Shown: positions 10,027 to 19,889, counted from the stretch's first letter. The stretch is DNA of 64,000 nucleotides from Symbiodinium natans (GCA_905221605.1 CAJNDS010000046.1:62001-126000); one strand, 5' to 3'. A program made the numbers and translations. Notes: generated by a model from the letters alone, not told the origin.

Positions 10027-10085
10027 GTTCAGAACGTCTTCCTGGCCTTGGCCATCCCATGGGCCGTCCAGTGCTGCATCAACAG
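10027..10085 (+). CDS. Na+/Ca2+ exchanger exon, NVFL...IPW helix
   Basis: Acceptor GCTGAG|GTT; donor AACAG|GC (GC donor). It encodes VQNVFLALAIPWAVQCCIN plus a split Ser. It corresponds to the N-V-F-L-G-x-G-x-x-W segment after G-S-N in NCX proteins, with the same spacing when joined to 9543. The phase 2 out fits the single leading C of the next exon. Confidence 0.9.
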
Positions 10086-10402
10086 GCTCCAGAGACCCCC
10101 AAAATCCAGTGGGTGAGGCTCAGCAGGCTTCAGGGTGTAGGAAGCGCTGCACAAGTTTTTTTTAAGTCTTAACAACCCCCCCTCCCCCCTTTTGTCCCTA
10201 AAATGGTCATAAAACCTCTGCCCATCATGAAAGTCCTCAACCCTCAGACAGAATTCGCGTTGAGGGGTGTCGTTCGGAGCAGGGGTAAGGCAAGGGGTTA
10301 TGAGGTTTTGAGTTTTTTGTGCCGGGGCTTAGTGCCGTTGACAGGGTTTACTTCGGGTAGGTGTTGAGAGGGTTTGGGGTTTAGGATGCAAGGGGTTGCG
10401 AG

Positions 10403-10609
10403 TTGAGGTGCTTGCAGGTAAAGCACATGGACCCTCATCTTCTCAGTTTAGATCACGGTTCTCCCAATGCTCTCTGGCAGAGGCATTTCCAAAACCCTGA
10501 GCCCGACTGCAAAACATCCGAACTTTCTTCTGTAGGGGACTGTTTCTGGGATTCTAGGATGCTGCTGGGCCCTTCCTCCCCCTTTTCTAGGGCTGCAAGT
10601 AAACCCTAA
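10403..10609 (+). CDS. Open frame inside the exchanger intron, doubtful
   Basis: It follows a GCTTGCAG site and reads LSLDHGSPNALWQRHFQNPE and beyond to TAA inside a CCCTAAA array. Including it would break the phase-consistent join 10085 to 10907, so it is probably intronic or an alternative exon. Confidence 0.2.
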   Translation: MRCLQVKHMDPHLLSLDHGSPNALWQRHFQNPEPDCKTSELSSVGDCFWDSRMLLGPSSPFSRAASKP

Positions 10610-10906
10610 ACCCTAAACTTGCCCCCAAACTTGCCTGCTGAACTTGTCTCCGATGAAACTCGCTTTTGGAGCCCTTATACGCGCCATTATTCCTGCAACA
10701 TCCCGAGACCCGTCCGAATCCTACATACCAAAATCCCTAGAAAAGCCCGAAGACCCTAAGACCCTAAACCCGTAGCATCCCTACATCCCATAACTCCTGA
10801 AACCCTGAACCCTGAACCCTAAATCCGAAACCCTAAACCCTAAACCCTAAACTCTAAACCCTAAACCCTAAACCCTAAACCGAAGATTTCTCAAAGAAAG
10901 GGGCAG

Positions 10907-10980
10907 CTTCCGCATGCCCTTCACCGGCTTGGGCCCGGCAATTGTGGAGATCTACGTCGCCCGTCTGCCTCTCTTTTTGT
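10907..10980 (+). CDS. Na+/Ca2+ exchanger exon, late membrane helix
   Basis: Acceptor GGGCAG|C; donor TTTTTGT|GTTCGG. It encodes FRMPFTGLGPAIVEIYVARL then PLFL. The G-L-x-x-x-I-V motif and hydrophobic helix match the F-x-V-x-x-G-x-L-x-F-S-V segment that follows the NVFLGxG helix in NCX and NCKX. Phase 2 in and 1 out fit the flanking exons. Confidence 0.75.
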
Positions 10981-11234
10981 GTTCGGTGGGCTTCAGGGGT
11001 TATTATAGGGTGTAGGATTTAGGGTTTTGGGGTTTAGGGTTATTATAGGGTTGAGGATTTAGGGTTTGGGGTTTAGGGTTACTTTCGTGTTCAGTGTCTT
11101 CAGGGGTTTATAGGGAAAAAGGTTCATAGGTTTATAGGCTTTACAGGGTTTGTAGGGTTGGTAGGGTTTGTAGGGTTTGCATAGGCTTAGTGTAGGGTTT
11201 AGGGTGTTAGGGGGTTCGGTTCGAGCGGCCGTAG

Positions 11235-11272
11235 CCCATTTGATGGGAGGGCGGAGTGCCAGTGAAAAGTCA
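11235..11272 (+). CDS. Na+/Ca2+ exchanger exon, short loop
   Basis: Acceptor CCGTAG|CC; donor AAGTCA|GTTTAG. It encodes a split Ser and HLMGGRSASEKS. It sits where NCX proteins have a polar G-G-x-x-x-x-K loop before the last helix. Phase 1 in matches the previous exon. Confidence 0.58.
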
Positions 11273-11280
11273 GTTTAGCT

Positions 11281-11339
11281 TCACGTCCCACATGCTGGGT
11301 TTAGGGTTTAGGGTTTAGGGTTGAGGGTTGAGGGTTTAG
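11281..11339. repeat. Heptad array forming most of a 67-base intron
   Basis: Nearly the whole inferred intron between 11272 and 11340 is TTTAGGG/TTGAGGG units ending in the AG acceptor. The heptad itself can supply both the GTTTAG donor-side motif and the TTTAG acceptor. Confidence 0.6.
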
Positions 11340-11486
11340 GGTCAATTGCCTCGCCACCGACGGCCATGCACGCTGGTTTCCAGAATTCATATAGTGCAAA
11401 AGAACGTGCGCAACACGTTGCGAATGACGCCGCAAGTAATTCTTGAGTCTGCTCCAATTCCTACTACCTACACTGAGCATATTTGA
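11340..11486 (+). CDS. Likely terminal exon of the exchanger gene
   Basis: Acceptor GGTTTAG|GG in phase 0, agreeing with the previous exon; stop TGA at 11484-11486. It reads QLPRHRRPCTLVSRIHIVQK then NVRNTLRMTPQVILES. The frame and phase fit, but the expected final hydrophobic helix of NCX is not obvious. Another + frame is also open here. Confidence 0.42.
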   Translation, partial: GQLPRHRRPCTLVSRIHIVQKNVRNTLRMTPQVILESAPIPTTYTEHI

Positions 11487-11487
11487 C

Positions 11488-11589
11488 ATGGGGCAGTTCC
11501 TTGCACAGCCCCATGTTAAAGAAGACTACACGCCGTGCGTGGAAGTTTCCTTGACTTGCCTATATTCAAGTACGGACACTGTTGCTTGA
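11488..11589 (+). CDS. Small frame with an N-myristoylation-like start
   Basis: ATG at 11488 follows the previous stop by one base. It reads MGQFLAQPHVKEDYTPCVEV and on to TGA at 11587-11589. An MGxxL-start with a following basic residue is typical of N-myristoylated proteins such as PP2C-type phosphatases, but nothing else of that family is seen. It could be a first exon with a GAA|GTTTCC donor. Confidence 0.33.
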   Translation: MGQFLAQPHVKEDYTPCVEVSLTCLYSSTDTVA

Positions 11590-11923
11590 ACTGGCCATAT
11601 ATGCGGGCTTACGAAAATAGGGGAACCCCCCTCCATTTTGATCCTCAAACGGTAGGAGGATTCCCTTAGAATCAGGACCCCAATATGGGACCCCTAGTTT
11701 GGGAAACCCCCATATCTGCAAAACTAAGAGTGCTTCAGTTCAAAGCACTAGGTCGCCAAATCACAGTTGAGAGGTCTAGGGTGCCCTAATCACTCATCCC
11801 CTCCCCAAAAACCAACACACAATTCATGTGGCTTGGGGTTCAGGGTTTGCTTCAGGTTTAGCAGGACTTGATACTCATCATTAATGGCTCAAGGGTTTCT
11901 TTTGAGAAGAAAGGTAGGAAGTT

Positions 11924-12185
11924 GTGCTGCCTGTCATGCAAGTTCGAGGTCACACTGCTTCCAGTGGTATCTATCTTCATCTTCTGCAACGGCACGTTTC
12001 CGCGATGGTCCGGCTATCTTTTCCTGATGAGCCGTGGATGCACGTGGGCACCAGTCATACCCACATAAGTCAGTGTTGTGCTGTCCAAGAAATACTTCGT
12101 TATGAAGGCCGCTCAGACTTGGTATTGGAGATGCTACATGGTACGAACTTTCCCAATCCTGCTCGTGAAGCCCGTGAACACCACA
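11924..12185 (+). CDS. Exon candidate, unknown protein
   Basis: One + frame stays open for 119 codons, including FPDEPWMHVGTSHTHISQCC and LRYEGRSDLVLEMLHGTNFP. The last part (after about 12200) is AT-repeat DNA and unlikely to be coding. Acceptor and donor are not certain and overlapping frames exist. No family is recognised. Confidence 0.4.
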
Positions 12186-12343
12186 CACACAGAGGTCTAT
12201 ATCATCTACATATATGTGTATATCTATATATGGAGAGGCGTATCTATCTACACATAGGCGTTCCTGAAATCCTAGGGCCCTAAACTCTAGACCCCATAAA
12301 AACCCCAAACCCCTAATTGCATCTCATGGAGCTTTACGTGCAG

Positions 12344-12420
12344 CAGTACCTTCCAGGGCTTCGGGAGGCCGCGACTCTAATCGGTCCTGGCCCCTTAAGG
12401 CCCCGAGGACATGTGAGGAG
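12344..12420 (+). CDS. Exon with good splice sites, unknown protein
   Basis: Acceptor GTGCAG|CA; donor GAGGAG|GTAAGG, close to consensus. It encodes QYLPGLREAATLIGPGPLRP and RGHVR, phase 0 in, 2 out. Both splice sites are strong for this window. No domain is recognised. Confidence 0.62.
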
Positions 12421-12805
12421 GTAAGGTTGCTCAGGGTAGCACCCCACTAGCGCTCCGAGATTCCAAGTCCTATAATTCATGACCCACCTGTTAATCCTTC
12501 GTTTGCGGTTAGGTTTCCTGATCAACCCCGCTAAACAAAGAATGAGATCGCTGCCCAGGATTTATGCAGCCTACCTGGCTTTGGCCCTGAAGTGACCTGG
12601 TCTATTGTTCTTGGGGTTTGGGGTTTTGGGGTTGTTGGGGTGTTGGCTTTTTTGGGCTTTAGGGTTTGGGGGTTATAGGTTTGGGCGACCATGAATTTTA
12701 GGCTTGAAGCCGATTTCCAAGATCCATCTGGGTCTAGGGTGTGGAGGGTTGAACGCTGGGGCCTGCATATCAGCTGTGAAACATGAACTTTTAGCTTAGC
12801 ACCAG

Positions 12806-12915
12806 CCCATCAACACATCCGAAGAGGCAAGCAAACTTCTTGAATTCAAAAGACCTCAGAGACACATACATGCCAGATCTCGCACGAAGATATTTATGAC
12901 AACGCGATGCTGCAG
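12806..12915 (+). CDS. Exon candidate, basic
   Basis: Acceptor CACCAG|CC; donor CTGCAG|GC. The frame reads PINTSEEASKLLEFKRPQRH then IHARSRTKIFMTTRCC. Two other frames in the same place are also open, so the reading frame is not secure. Confidence 0.4.
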
Positions 12916-13074
12916 GCAGAAACCCTTCGTTTGTTCTTCATCTCTTAGATTTCTCGCGCCTGTCTTTCTTCTTGGTTCATAGATTTGCTTTATGACGGGA
13001 GGGTGTATGTTTTTGCGAATCTTGTTTTAGGGGGAAGGAGTTTTTTTTGGGGTGGGGGGCATGTTCTGACCTAG

Positions 13075-13237
13075 CTATATAGCTGCTTTGATTGCCTGCG
13101 TCCATAACTCATCTATCTGCGACAAGTGCGTGCATTCATCCAGTGGCGCGCTGCACGTCCTCAGCTCAGAACTCTGCAGCTTTCAGAGTTTTCAAGCAAT
13201 AGATACGACTACGTGTGCACTTAAAACCCCCAACTAG
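13075..13237 (+). CDS. Possible terminal exon, cysteine-containing
   Basis: After GACCTAG the frame reads YIAALIACVHNSSICDKCVH and continues LSSELCSFQSFQAIDTT to TAG at 13235-13237. Four cysteines are in the first half. A second frame also spans 13110-13230. No family is recognised. Confidence 0.42.
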
Positions 13238-14375
13238 TTGCGCGCGTGACGACGTCTTCTACAGCTGTATGTACCGTGCAGAGCCTTGACAAACTAGGCC
13301 TGATCTAGATTAACGTAGGACCTAAAAAGTACTTCCTACCCTAGTGTACCCTAATCGCAAAACCCTTTCACCATGAAAGCTTTCCACCTTCATCTCCATA
13401 TCGCAACCTTTTTTTAAAAGCCCTCGAACCTTAAGCCACAAAACCACCTAAAGCCCAATTTTGGGACATTGTACTCTGACCATTGCCCATCTCTGCACGC
13501 AACGCAAGGGTCGATCTGGTGCTTCCTAAATGCCTGAACTTGAGTTTAGGAGTTTGGGGTTTAGGGTTTAGGGCTTAGGGTTTTGCCTTAGCTCCTAAAC
13601 CCTAAGCCCTGCCGGGCTTGTCAGCTTGAAGAGCTTCCCTTTTTGGGGGGTACTCAAGCCTACCCAACACTAAGACCAAAGATAGCCCCTTTCCTTCCCA
13701 GGTTGCGTGGGACCCCAGTAGGGCACAGCTGAGGCAGGACGTTACTCATTGCCCTTCGTGGCCGCTGTTTTGCCCAGAGGCCAAGTGATGATTGACCCTT
13801 AGACCTTGTAATCTCCTGTTATCCCTGAAGTGTAAAGTTTCGGATTTAGGGTTTAGCCTGAACCCTTAAAACCATAAGCCCTGAGACTGTTGGGCTCCAG
13901 GATTGATGGTTTAGGTCTTTCTAGGTTTAAGGTTGGGTTAAGGGTGGCTGATTGTAGGCTTGCGATTTTAGGATGTGCGGGGTACATAGGGCTTAAATGG
14001 TTTAGGGTTGTGACCGTCCAGATTTACTGCAGGTGAGAGAATTGTGTTCTACGGTATCAGTGAAGGATCCGGATTGAGGTAAATCTTATGAGGCGTTCAA
14101 TGTTCAGGGTCAGGGGAACCCTATCCGTAACGTAGTCGTAGGATGTTCTTTTATATTGGGAACAGGAATCTCTGTTTCTGGGCACTTGACATATCTTCAC
14201 AATTCAACTAACCACACTACAAATTTAGTGGACACACCGCGTTAAAGCTCATAGGATGCCAGAAACCATGCCAAGTCATTTACCCAAGTCTTCGTGGTAT
14301 AAAACGAAATTGGCAGTCTCTAAAGTACCCTCCTAACCCTGCGCCCCAAAAGCATGCTAAATAGGGAACCCAGAG

Positions 14376-14445
14376 TAGCATTTCAAATTGGCCCCTTGGG
14401 GAAGTTTACCGGGCCATTCTTTTGTTATACGGAGCTACTTTGCAG
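14376..14445 (+). CDS. Exon candidate
   Basis: Acceptor CCAGAG|TA; donor TTGCAG|GTGTCT. It encodes AFQIGPLGKFTGPFFCYTEL then LC plus a split codon. The following frame (GWKDWWANILKPYYKHHL) may be the next exon, up to TGTTACAG|GTGATT at 14598. Confidence 0.45.
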
Positions 14446-14598
14446 GTGTCTGTTCTTAGTGTTGGACGTTGGGTTCATTAAAGGTTTATGGGGTTTAGAT
14501 TCAGGGGAGGGTTGGAAGGATTGGTGGGCAAACATACTGAAGCCCTATTATAAGCATCATCTCTACATCGGCGATGTCTCAACTGATAGGTGTTACAG

Positions 14599-14750
14599 GT
14601 GATTGCGAAACTGGAATCCGGGCCAACACCCCGTTTTTTCTTGCAAAAGCCGCCCCGGCCGTGATCCCAGGACACCATGTCTTAGTCCCAAAAGGCAAGC
14701 TTGCAACGACTCTGGATCTTCCCTTCCCATCCTGCGAGGCGCACTCCTAG
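14599..14750 (+). CDS. Exon candidate, unknown protein
   Basis: After TGTTACAG the frame reads DCETGIRANTPFFLAKAAPA, then VIPGHHVLVPKGKLATTL, to TAG at 14748-14750. GC-rich third positions and the acceptor support it. The same AG|GT could instead be a donor for the upstream frame. No domain is recognised. Confidence 0.5.
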
Positions 14751-14762
14751 ACCATTTTCCAG

Positions 14763-15048
14763 CAAGACTTGCTCTGCCGCCGCAGACAAGGCACTGCAGA
14801 AGACTGGGATGTGCGGTAGTGACTCGTTCCCGGGCGTAGGGCATATAGGGCTTACAATAGAGCCCTATAGAAACCCCGCTTCAGCCAGAGATGAAAGTCT
14901 GGGGTTTCACATTCAATTCGTGCAGCACTCGCTTTCCGCTTATGAGTGCACTTGGCCGGATGGGTCTGCATGCATGTTGGACGATGATCTGGCTGCAACA
15001 ATTCCCCTCCCAGCCCGTTTAGGGCTTGTGTGGTGCATAGTACCCTGA
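14763..15048 (+). CDS. Exon candidate(s), cysteine-containing
   Basis: From TTTTCCAG|C one frame is open for over 90 codons. It reads KTCSAAADKALQKTGMCGSD early and SAYECTWPDGSACMLDDDLA late. The middle (14838-14880) contains heptad-like GGGCTT, so two exons with a short intron are possible. The product is unknown. Confidence 0.45.
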
Positions 15049-15507
15049 ACCCTAAGCACAACTCCTTCAATGATTACATGGCTTAAGGCCTTCAAGTCAT
15101 TCAGGGACCCCACAATACGAAACCCCATTGTGGCCATTTAACCTGAGATGCCGGCTAGCGGATTGAGGGGAATGGGGGTGGCGTGGTCATGGTTGAGCAT
15201 AGGATTTACGGAGATGAGCCGGAAAGCCACATGTAACCTGTATGGAAGCTTTCACTTAAGAGAAACCGTGAGAAGCCTGAGATTTTCGTCTGCGCCAATT
15301 AGGCCAACATTGCGTAGCTAAGGGAGTGCGACCAGCTCTGCACACGTCAATTTTCAGAAATGAGGATGGGTGCCTAAACCCTGTAAAAAGTAAGCCCTGG
15401 CTTCTAGTCCACCCCAAAGCGTTTCTTGTCATACAAGAGCTTGGGTTTAGGGTTAGGAGATAGGACAGTAGGCGTAGGATGTTTTAGGGTTTGCCCTCAA
15501 GATTTAG

Positions 15508-15640
15508 CAGCGCTGTCCCGTCGTAATCCCCGTGCGATTAGAATGCAAACTCCCCCAAATACTCGTTCTCATGAACATCGGCCCCGGTGTCATACCTCCT
15601 ACTTCCCTAATGTCATTTAAAAGTAGAGAAGCAGTGTCAG
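15508..15640 (+). CDS. Exon candidate
   Basis: Acceptor GATTTAG|CA; donor GTGTCAG|GTTCTG. It reads QRCPVVIPVRLECKLPQILV then LMNIGPGVIPPTSLMSFKS. There is no stop across 44 codons and both ends have splice signals. No family is recognised. Confidence 0.5.
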
Positions 15641-15649
15641 GTTCTGGTG

Positions 15650-15712
15650 AACCCTAAACCCTAAACCCTAAACCCTAAACCCTAAACCCTAAACCCTAAA
15701 CCCTAAACCCTC
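15650..15712. repeat. CCCTAAA array
   Basis: Nine uninterrupted CCCTAAA units immediately downstream of the exon at 15508-15640, followed by TTTAGGG-type DNA with GGGGTTTTAG decamers (about 15810-15865). Confidence 0.92.
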
Positions 15713-16388
15713 ACCCCTTTCATCCTCAGGGTTTGGGGTTCAGGCTCTAGGGTCTTAGGGTTTTGGGGGGTTTCAGGGATTTATAGGCATCTAGGGGTTT
15801 TTGTGAGAATTCTAGGGGTTTCAGGGGTTTTAGGGGCTTTAGGGGTTTTAGGGGTTTTAGGGTTTCAGCACAAAATATCTCTGGGCTGAAGGCTTTTTGA
15901 AATGCGCCTCGTGAGCAGTCTTGCTGGCCGCCTCCCTCTTCGAAGGGTGGGACCTCAGATGTACAGTCTCGGGGGGCGTGATGGCCGGATGTAGGGATTT
16001 TTTTGGGCTTTTGCACTCTGATAAGGTGGTTGGGGTTTTTGAAGTTAGGGTTTAGGGCCTTCGGGCCTTCGGGTTGTAAGCCTTTAGTGGGATCTGTTGA
16101 GCCAGAGGTTGGTTTCCTAAAGTCTTGGGTGCTTAGGTACCCTACAAGGGCCATGTGGTCATATCAAGGAACCTTTTGGGATTACTCTCATAAGGCGGCC
16201 CTTACTCTACTTAGGGTACCCAAAAAGGGGCCACAATTTTCCGAGCTGACCCTATAAGGCTCGGGGATTAGGATGTAGGGCCTGGGGACTTGGGGTCGCA
16301 TGTCTGGCGAGAGACCCTCAAGAAGGGGGCCCCACAAAATAGAAAAGAATCGGCCCCTGAATGGATCCCTCCGCCGCGCCTAAAGCCC

Positions 16389-16575
16389 TTCATCCGAAAA
16401 TCCTAAAGCCCCCACCCTAAACCCCTAAACCCTAAACCCTAAACCCCAAACCCTTCACCCCTAAACCCTAAACCCTAAACCCTAAACCCTAAACCCTAAA
16501 CCCTAAACCCATCCTAAACCCTAAACCCTAAACCCTAAACCCTAAACCCTAAACCCTAAACCCTAAACCCTAAAC
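16389..16575. repeat. Long CCCTAAA array
   Basis: About 22 CCCTAAA units with a few interruptions (CACC, CATC). This is the longest cluster of this orientation in the first half of the window. Confidence 0.92.
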
Positions 16576-16750
16576 AAACCTTCAACCAGGGCTTCGTAGA
16601 AGGACCGGGGCCCTCAAGGAGGCCCAGGCCTGGCATTTTAGGATGCATTTCGGCTTTGGGGCTAAGAGTCTGCAGGGTTTAGGGTTTCGGGTGGAGGGTT
16701 TGGGGTTTAGGGTTTCGGGTTTTAGGGTTTGGGGTCTGGGGTTTGGGGTT

Positions 16751-16837
16751 TCCCACTTATACTAACAGCCCTTCATGGAATATCATAGGGGGTACTGTAA
16801 TCCCTATGAAGGACTGTTAGTTTAAGGGCCAGCATCT
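16751..16837. mobile_element. Family A palindromic element, degraded copy
   Basis: It carries the conserved TTATACTAACAGCCCTTCAT arm and its complement ATGAAGGACTGTTAG. The outer TGGGATGTTCCC arms are eroded. It is related to 23224-23320, 30372-30479, 31813-31912 and 54974-55073. Confidence 0.65.
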
Positions 16838-16892
16838 CATGTTTAGGGTCTTGTAGAGTTTGGTAAGTTCGGGTTTCCCTCTTTAAGATGAA

Positions 16893-17162
16893 ACCTGTTC
16901 AGGGTTGGGACATGCTGTTCCGCACCGCTGTGGCCGTGCCACTCGGGAATCGCGTTTGAAGGCCGGGGACTTCTTGTGACAGCCGACTGGGATGCCCAGT
17001 TGTATACCCTCATTTCGTTTCGCTACGGTCAGATTACTGCACATATCCCATTCAACAACAAAAAGTGGCACCAGCTCAATCTCTTAGTTGACTGGGCAAC
17101 CCAGCAGAAGTTCCCGGACAGGACTCTGCCCCAGGAAGGCCCAAGGACAGGAATGAGCTAAT
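16893..17162 (+). CDS. Exon with LamG-like sequence, probably terminal
   Basis: One frame is open for 89 codons to TAA at 17160-17162. It reads GIAFEGRGLLVTADWDAQLY, then TLISFRYGQITAHIPFNNKK and WHQLNLLVDWATQQKFP. The order glycine-rich start, beta-like strands and K-W-H-x-L resembles a laminin-G / concanavalin-A-like fold, whose strands often end in dgxWHxv. That is a motif-level resemblance only. The acceptor is probably TGTTCAG|G at 16899. Confidence 0.5.
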
Positions 17163-17274
17163 CGACGAGAACCCTAAACTCTTAACTTCTCAGCCCTAAG
17201 CCCTAATGCCACTCTTACTACACACAGGCCCTACAAAAGGGCTCCTGCTAAACGGAGGAAGGCTCCAAACCCTA

Positions 17275-17330
17275 AACCCTAAGTCCGAAACCCTAAACCC
17301 TAAACCCTAAACCCTAAACCCTAAACCCTG
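17275..17330. repeat. CCCTAAA array
   Basis: Six CCCTAAA units grading into CCCTGAA, downstream of the exon at 16893-17162. Confidence 0.85.
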
Positions 17331-17456
17331 AACGAATCTTGAAAGCCCGAACCCTTCGACTCCTTGCACCTTCGACCTACGGGAAAGGCAAGAGGTCAAC
17401 AAAGCACGCGGCAGATCACCTGCCGTCCGTTCCAGCACTCCAGGGGGCTTTGGGGT

Positions 17457-17560
17457 AGGGTTTAGGGTTTAGGGTTTAGGGTTTAGGGTTTAGGGTTTAG
17501 GGTTTAGGGTTTAGGGTTTAGGGTTTAGGGTTTAGGGTTTAGGGTTTAGGGTTTAGGGTT
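17457..17560. repeat. Long TTTAGGG array
   Basis: About 14 perfect TTTAGGG units, 42 bases upstream of the exon at 17603. It is among the most uniform arrays in the window, which suggests recent expansion. Confidence 0.95.
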
Positions 17561-17602
17561 GAGGGCACAGGGTTTGGGTTTCGGAGTGCCTGTATGAGAC
17601 AG

Positions 17603-17732
17603 GCAAGCAAAAACCTGGGTGCCCTGGTTGACAAAGGGGTTCACGGATGCGCAGATGTGTTCCATGCCCCTTCCCCTTCAAAACAGACGACAGTCACGCG
17701 TTCTACGATTGACCTGGAATATTTTTGTGCAG
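17603..17732 (+). CDS. Exon with good splice sites, unknown protein
   Basis: Acceptor GAGACAG|G; donor TGTGCAG|GTCTAT. The 43-codon frame reads QAKTWVPWLTKGFTDAQMCS, then MPLPLQNRRQSRVLRLTWNI and FVQ, phase 2 in and 0 out. A longer ATG-started frame on the same strand overlaps it, but has no splice signals. No domain is recognised. Confidence 0.58.
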
Positions 17733-17832
17733 GTCTATGGGCCGCAATCCCTCTGCGTTGCATATGTATATGTACATGTACTCTAGAATCCCTAGATGAC
17801 CCATAGAAGTTTCATGTTTGCAGAACCACCAA

Positions 17833-17897
17833 TGCCACCGAGGCTTTATAGCTCCCTGGCTGGGACGCCCAGCAGAACCCACGTGCCCTTTTTCATT
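17833..17897 (+). CDS. Exon candidate with frame in doubt
   Basis: Downstream of TTTGCAG (17822). One frame reads PPMPPRLYSSLAGTPSRTHV then PFFI to a GTTTAG donor. The frame in phase with the previous exon reads NHQCHRGFIAPWLGR. Either could be coding. Confidence 0.33.
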
Positions 17898-18079
17898 GTT
17901 TAGGGTTTAGGGTTTAGGAGAATCCTCGTATACCCTGACAAAACTTCAGCAAAAATGGTAGCCGTCGTCTCTCCAAATTGCAGGGCTTTGTGGCCTATAG
18001 GGTTCAGCTCCCTAAACCCTAAACCCTAAACCCTAAACCCTAAACCCTAAACCCTCCTTGGAGCACCTGACCTCTTGAG

Positions 18080-18170
18080 CTGCGTCATGGCTGCATGCGT
18101 CTCCGGTTCGCGGGCGCACTTTACGCCGAGCCGAGATTGCTTCAATACTCCAATCCATCCATGCAAACAG
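18080..18170 (+). CDS. Exon candidate with a possible GA donor
   Basis: Acceptor TCTTGAG|CT; the end AACAG|GACTTA would be a GA donor, a type reported in dinoflagellates. It encodes ASWLHASPVRGRTLRRAEIA and SILQSIHAN. A heptad array (18010-18055) precedes it and another follows. Confidence 0.42.
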
Positions 18171-18185
18171 GACTTAGGGCTTCGG

Positions 18186-18270
18186 ATTTAGGGTTTAGGG
18201 TTTAGGGTTTAGGGTTTAGGGTTTAGGGTTTAGGGTTTAGGGTTTAGGGTTTAGGGTTTAGGGTTTAGGG
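18186..18270. repeat. TTTAGGG array
   Basis: About eleven TTTAGGG units. Together with the CCCTAAA array at 18010-18055 it flanks the exon candidate 18080-18170 in inverted orientation. Confidence 0.93.
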
Positions 18271-18644
18271 AAGGACTTTGGGTTTAGGATTTCGAGCGTT
18301 TTTTGGGGACCCTGGCAGTTTCTGTAAGTATACCTGGACCCTCTGTAGGATGCACGGAGCGTGGTGGTAAAAGGTGTTTGGGGTTTAGGGATTTAGCGTT
18401 TAGGGCTGTTCAGCTTTTTTTTTCTCCATTTTCTTCCACCTGGTGATGTTTTTGGATTGAGCGGGCACCCCTAAGAGAGCGAACTCCCCTAAGCCCCTAA
18501 CCAAACAAACCTCTAACCGACAGCCTCCAAGCCTTAAAGCCCCGAAACCCTGCTTCCTAAGCCCTAAACCCCGAAATCCTAAGCCCCCTTAAAGCCCCGA
18601 AACCCGGATTCCTAAACCCTAAACCCCGAAAATCGCAAGCCCCT

Positions 18645-18776
18645 GTTGTGTATTACCTTGGGGCGCGAACCACCGGATTCGACACCCTCGGCTCGAAAGC
18701 GCCCACCTCTTTGTCTTGGGCCAGAAACGGCGAGAGGCCAGGAGAAGCTGTTTGTCTCCTGGGACCCTACTTACCT
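18645..18776 (+). CDS. Exon candidate
   Basis: The frame reads YYLGARTTGFDTLGSKAPTS, then LSWARNGERPGEAVCLLGPY, and stays open to a TACAG|GC donor-like site. A second frame is also open over part of it. The acceptor is not obvious. The product is unknown. Confidence 0.38.
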
Positions 18777-18940
18777 ACAGGCTTTATGGGTTTAGACCTA
18801 CCGATTAAGTCTGATTAAGGGGTAGCCACTGCTAAACTGTAGGTAAAGTAGATGTCCAGGTTAACGTTATTTTTAGGGCTCGCGGTTCAAGATTCATCTT
18901 GGGGCGTTTAGGGTCTGTAGGGTATGCGGGTTGGCGGCAG

Positions 18941-19156
18941 GAAGCCCAGACCAGAAGCTCAGCACTCCCAAGTTTTGCTGACATCCCTAAACCCAGCGGT
19001 CTGCAACTCGAAGCCCTAGACTTAAACACACCAAAATCAAGTGGCGCCTCTGCAGCAACGCCCCCCCTGGGTATAGAACCCACCAGCCCAGATTTTTGTT
19101 TGCCAAGGCTTCGAATCCGAAGTTGTTTAACCCCAAACTTGCCACAAAAACCCTAA
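18941..19156 (+). CDS. Low-complexity exon candidate
   Basis: Acceptor GGCGGCAG|GA. The frame is open for 71 codons to TAA, rich in Ser, Pro and Leu (ALPSFADIPKPSGLQLEALD). The composition resembles translated heptad DNA in its last part (NLPQKP), so the true exon, if any, ends earlier. Confidence 0.3.
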   Translation, partial: EAQTRSSALPSFADIPKPSGLQLEALDLNTPKSSGASAATPPLGIEPTSPDFCLPRLRIRSCLTPNLPQKP

Positions 19157-19225
19157 AACCCTACCTCCTAACTCCTAGCCCTAAACCCTAAACGCCCTGG
19201 GCCCCCAAAACTCCTGGGACCTGGC

Positions 19226-19290
19226 CCACTGGAGGCTATGGTGGAAGCTGGCGAAGATGTACCCAGCAGCCGAGGCCCTGGGAAAAGTTG
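19226..19290 (+). CDS. Exon candidate with two possible frames
   Basis: One frame reads WRLWWKLAKMYPAAEALGK; the other reads EAMVEAGEDVPSSRGPGK. Both are stop-free before a run of TTTTGGGGC repeats. The composition differs sharply from the heptad DNA around it, which suggests one is coding. Confidence 0.35.
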
Positions 19291-19396
19291 GGTGCTTTTG
19301 GGGCTTTTGGGGCTTTTGGGGCTAAGTTTGGAGGTTAGGGGTGAGGGTTTTTTGAGTAGTGCGTGCGGCAGCTGGGGTCCCAAAAAGTTCGACAAG

Positions 19397-19482
19397 GATT
19401 CGCAAACGCGGTCTCACCCTGATGAAAGGATGTTAGATCAGCGACCTCACCAAAGGGACGTAGAAATCAGAGTTGATTGTTT
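19397..19482 (+). CDS. Polar exon candidate
   Basis: After GACAAG the frame reads DSQTRSHPDERMLDQRPHQR then DVEIRVDCLE. It is highly charged. It has a weak acceptor and no clear donor. Confidence 0.33.
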
Positions 19483-19889
19483 GGAGTTGGGGCTTTGGGG
19501 CTTTAAACTTTGGGGCTTAAGTAGAGTTTGCCATGTTTGAAAGCTCAACCCAGGGGGCCCCACCTGCGGTACGCTTCTGGAACTAAGTGCCCAGAAAGAA
19601 TAGGTTTTTGGGGCGGTCCCTCATTGCAGAGCCATACTAGAAACGGGGTTGTCTACAAATCCAGATTCAGCTTTCATGCTACCCTAAACCCGAGCCACCC
19701 CCAAGCCCGTTTTTGAGGTGAACGTGTTGATTGGGTCATTTTTTGTGAAACAAGAATTTTGTTGCTTGTATTCTGCTGCACCTACTATGTCATTCCCGGA
19801 AGTTGCGCAGAACCTTCGCGGGGCTGAACAAAGCAACTTCAGGGATTCTGAACGTACCTGAAGTGCCCCTAGCTATGTGCCCCATATGA

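Noticed and set aside
11934-12308. Minus-strand open frame of 124 codons
   Set aside because: It crosses an AT microsatellite and lies opposite + exon candidates. No motif.
15747-16154. Minus-strand open frame of 135 codons
   Set aside because: Much of it is PLKPLKPLKP, the direct translation of a GGGGTTTTAG tandem. Heptad-type repeats readily give stop-free frames.
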